A stretch of DNA of 64,000 nucleotides from Pusillimonas caeni (GTDB taxonomy: Bacteria > Pseudomonadota > Gammaproteobacteria > Burkholderiales > Burkholderiaceae_B): NCBI RefSeq assembly GCF_003545815.1, contig NZ_PDUW01000003.1, positions 1 through 64,000 of the forward strand, written 5' to 3'. The notes below the pieces were generated by a model. The model was given only the letters and a program-made list of their open reading frames with translations. It ran no database searches and was not told where the DNA came from. The translations under genes and the position numbers were made by a program. Shown here in pieces: positions 62,612-64,000 of this stretch (the stretch's first letter is position 1; each line of letters opens with the position of its first letter).

Positions 62612-64000
62612 ATGACATATCTGGTGCTGGCGCGCAAATGGCGGCCGCGTTCCTTCGATACCCTGGTTGGGCAGGACCACGTGGTCCGCGCGCTGACCCA
62701 TGCCCTGGCGACCCAGCGCCTGCATCATGCCTGGCTCTTCACGGGCACCCGCGGGGTGGGAAAGACAACGCTCTCGCGCATTCTCGCCAAGTCGCTCAAC
62801 TGCGAGGACGGCATCACGGCCACGCCTTGCGGCAAGTGCCGCGCCTGCGTCGAGATCGACGCGGGGCGCTTCGTCGACTACCTCGAGCTCGATGCGGCGT
62901 CCAACCGCGGCGTGGACGAAATGACCCAGTTGCTCGAACAGGCCGTGTACGCGCCCAGCTCGGGCCGCTTCAAGGTCTACATGATCGACGAAGTCCACAT
63001 GCTGACGGGGCATGCGTTCAACGCCATGCTCAAGACGCTCGAAGAGCCTCCGGCGCACGTCAAGTTCATCCTGGCCACCACCGACCCGCAAAAAATTCCC
63101 GTCACCGTCCTGTCGCGCTGCCTGCAGTTCAATCTCAAGCAAATGACGGCCGAGTCCATCGTGTCGCATCTGCAAGAGGTGCTGGCGCAGGAGGGCATCC
63201 CGTTTCAGGCGCCGGCGCTGCGGCTGCTCGCCCAGGCGGCGTCGGGTTCGATGCGCGACGCCCTGTCCCTGACCGACCAGGCCATCGCCTATAGCGCGGG
63301 AGACCTCACTGTCGAGGCCATGCAGGGCATGCTGGGCACCATCGATCAACGCTATCTCGCGCGGCTGCTGCACGCCCTGGCGGCCGGCAGCGGGGCCGAG
63401 GTGCTGCGGGTAGCCGACGAGCTCGCCACCCGGGGGCTGTCCTATTCGGGCGCCCTGGCCGATCTGGCGATATTGCTGTCCCGCGTGGCCATCCAGCAGC
63501 GCATTCCCGGCGCGCTCGATCCGGCCGAGCCCATGGCCGACGCCATTGTCGAGCTGGCCGGCGCGATGCACCCGGATCTCGTCCAGCTGTTCTATTCGGT
63601 GGCCGTGCACAGCCGCAACGAACTGGCCTTGGCGCCCGACGAATACGCGGGCTTCGTCATGGCCTGCCTGCGCATGCTGGCGCTTGCGCCCAAGGCGCAG
63701 TCCGACGACCCCGGCGGCTCGGGGCGCGCGCCCTCCGGCGGCCACTCCGCCGGCGCGACGCCGCTTGGCGCAAAATCTGCCGGCGAGGCGGTGTCCGCCA
63801 GCGCGCCCGCCAGTGCGCCTGTCGGCTCCGCGTCAGCATCCGCCTCGTCTCCTGAAGCTGCACCTTCTGAATCCGTCACGGGATCCGCGTCCGTCACGGG
63901 CGCTGCGCAGGCTCCGGTTATCGCTCCTTCGCCCGCGCCCCTATCGGGTGGCGCGCCGACTCCGGCTCCTGCTGATAGCGCGCGTGGCGGACCCGCTCTG
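62612..64000 (+). CDS. dnaX: DNA polymerase III subunit gamma/tau DnaX (5' part, cut by window end)
   Basis: At least 463 residues, open at the right edge. Clamp-loader AAA+ ATPase: MTYLVLARKWRPRSFDTLVG, Walker A FTGTRGVGKTTLSRILAK (about 44-61), zinc-module cysteines in CEDGITATPCGKCRACVEI, Walker B YMIDEVHMLTGHAFNAML, SRC motif ILSRCLQFN-like (VTVLSRCLQF) and sensor 2 GSMRDALSLTDQAIAY. From about residue 365 the sequence becomes Ala/Ser/Pro-rich linker, as in tau. Whether a programmed frameshift makes gamma cannot be judged here. Confidence 0.97.
   Translation, partial: MTYLVLARKWRPRSFDTLVGQDHVVRALTHALATQRLHHAWLFTGTRGVGKTTLSRILAKSLNCEDGITATPCGKCRACVEIDAGRFVDYLELDAASNRGVDEMTQLLEQAVYAPSSGRFKVYMIDEVHMLTGHAFNAMLKTLEEPPAHVKFILATTDPQKIPVTVLSRCLQFNLKQMTAESIVSHLQEVLAQEGIPFQAPALRLLAQAASGSMRDALSLTDQAIAYSAGDLTVEAMQGMLGTIDQRYLARLLHALAAGSGAEVLRVADELATRGLSYSGALADLAILLSRVAIQQRIPGALDPAEPMADAIVELAGAMHPDLVQLFYSVAVHSRNELALAPDEYAGFVMACLRMLALAPKAQSDDPGGSGRAPSGGHSAGATPLGAKSAGEAVSASAPASAPVGSASASASSPEAAPSESVTGSASVTGAAQAPVIAPSPAPLSGGAPTPAPADSARGGPAL

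Overview
The window looks like chromosomal DNA of a betaproteobacterium of the order Burkholderiales, most likely family Alcaligenaceae (Bordetella / Achromobacter / Pusillimonas relatives). This is inferred from the high G+C, the housekeeping gene content and gene order (lptD-surA-rsmA with divergent amgK-murU; glyQ-glyS-gmhB-plsC; tsaE-amiC-mutL-miaA; hda-HAD-pcnB-folK) and the compact SRP RNA next to dnaX. No database search was possible, so genus is not claimed. Coding density is high. I see no prophage, insertion sequence or CRISPR array.

Layout. 1-484: non-coding, with a ~224-bp nested inverted repeat. 0.5-7.9 kb: mgtE, an M20 amidohydrolase, a fatty acyl-CoA ligase, suhB and mnmC. 8.0-12.8 kb: a patchy accessory stretch with a GH31-like protein whose catalytic motif looks eroded, tRNA-Lys(UUU), a lipocalin behind four 17-bp tandem repeats, a proline-rich small protein, a hemerythrin, a cold-shock protein and a small lipoprotein. 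13-16.4 kb: a Tat-exported PhoX-type phosphatase, a YetF-like membrane protein and a coiled-coil membrane protein. 16.5-23.1 kb: envelope block, amgK-murU (cell-wall sugar recycling) divergent from lptD-surA-rsmA. 23.2-29.2 kb: an SpmA-SpmB fusion, a FadE-like acyl-CoA dehydrogenase and modABC, preceded by a promoter with a ModE-like palindrome over its -10.

29.2-34.8 kb: a long leftward cluster with overlapping genes (glyQ, glyS, gmhB, plsC, a YgjP-like metalloprotease, gloA). 35-37.4 kb: a crotonase and class I fumarase. 37.5-40.8 kb: hda, a HAD phosphatase, pcnB and folK. 40.9-47.4 kb: purM, convergent with tsaE-amiC-exoD-mutL-miaA. 47.4-51.8 kb: an AT-richer intergenic stretch, an MscS-TM membrane protein, and a TetR-type regulator divergent from a soxCD-like sulfite dehydrogenase pair with a perfect 24-bp palindromic operator between them. 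51.9-54.9 kb: tRNA-Arg(CCU), a cysteine-rich secreted protein of unknown function abutting its 3' end, then a crotonase/short-chain dehydrogenase pair. 54.9-64 kb: ybaK, xerD, a diverged AddB/AddA-like nuclease-helicase pair, 4.5S RNA and the 5' part of dnaX, which runs off the window.

Functionally most genes are housekeeping: translation (glyQS, tRNAs, mnmC, miaA, tsaE, rsmA, ybaK, SRP RNA), envelope biogenesis (lptD, surA, gmhB, plsC, amiC, amgK-murU), DNA maintenance (mutL, hda, xerD, addAB-like, dnaX), molybdenum supply (modABC) and one molybdoenzyme (soxC) that would use it. The least explained items are the GH31-like protein, the cysteine-rich secreted protein beside tRNA-Arg, and the structured non-coding DNA at the left edge.
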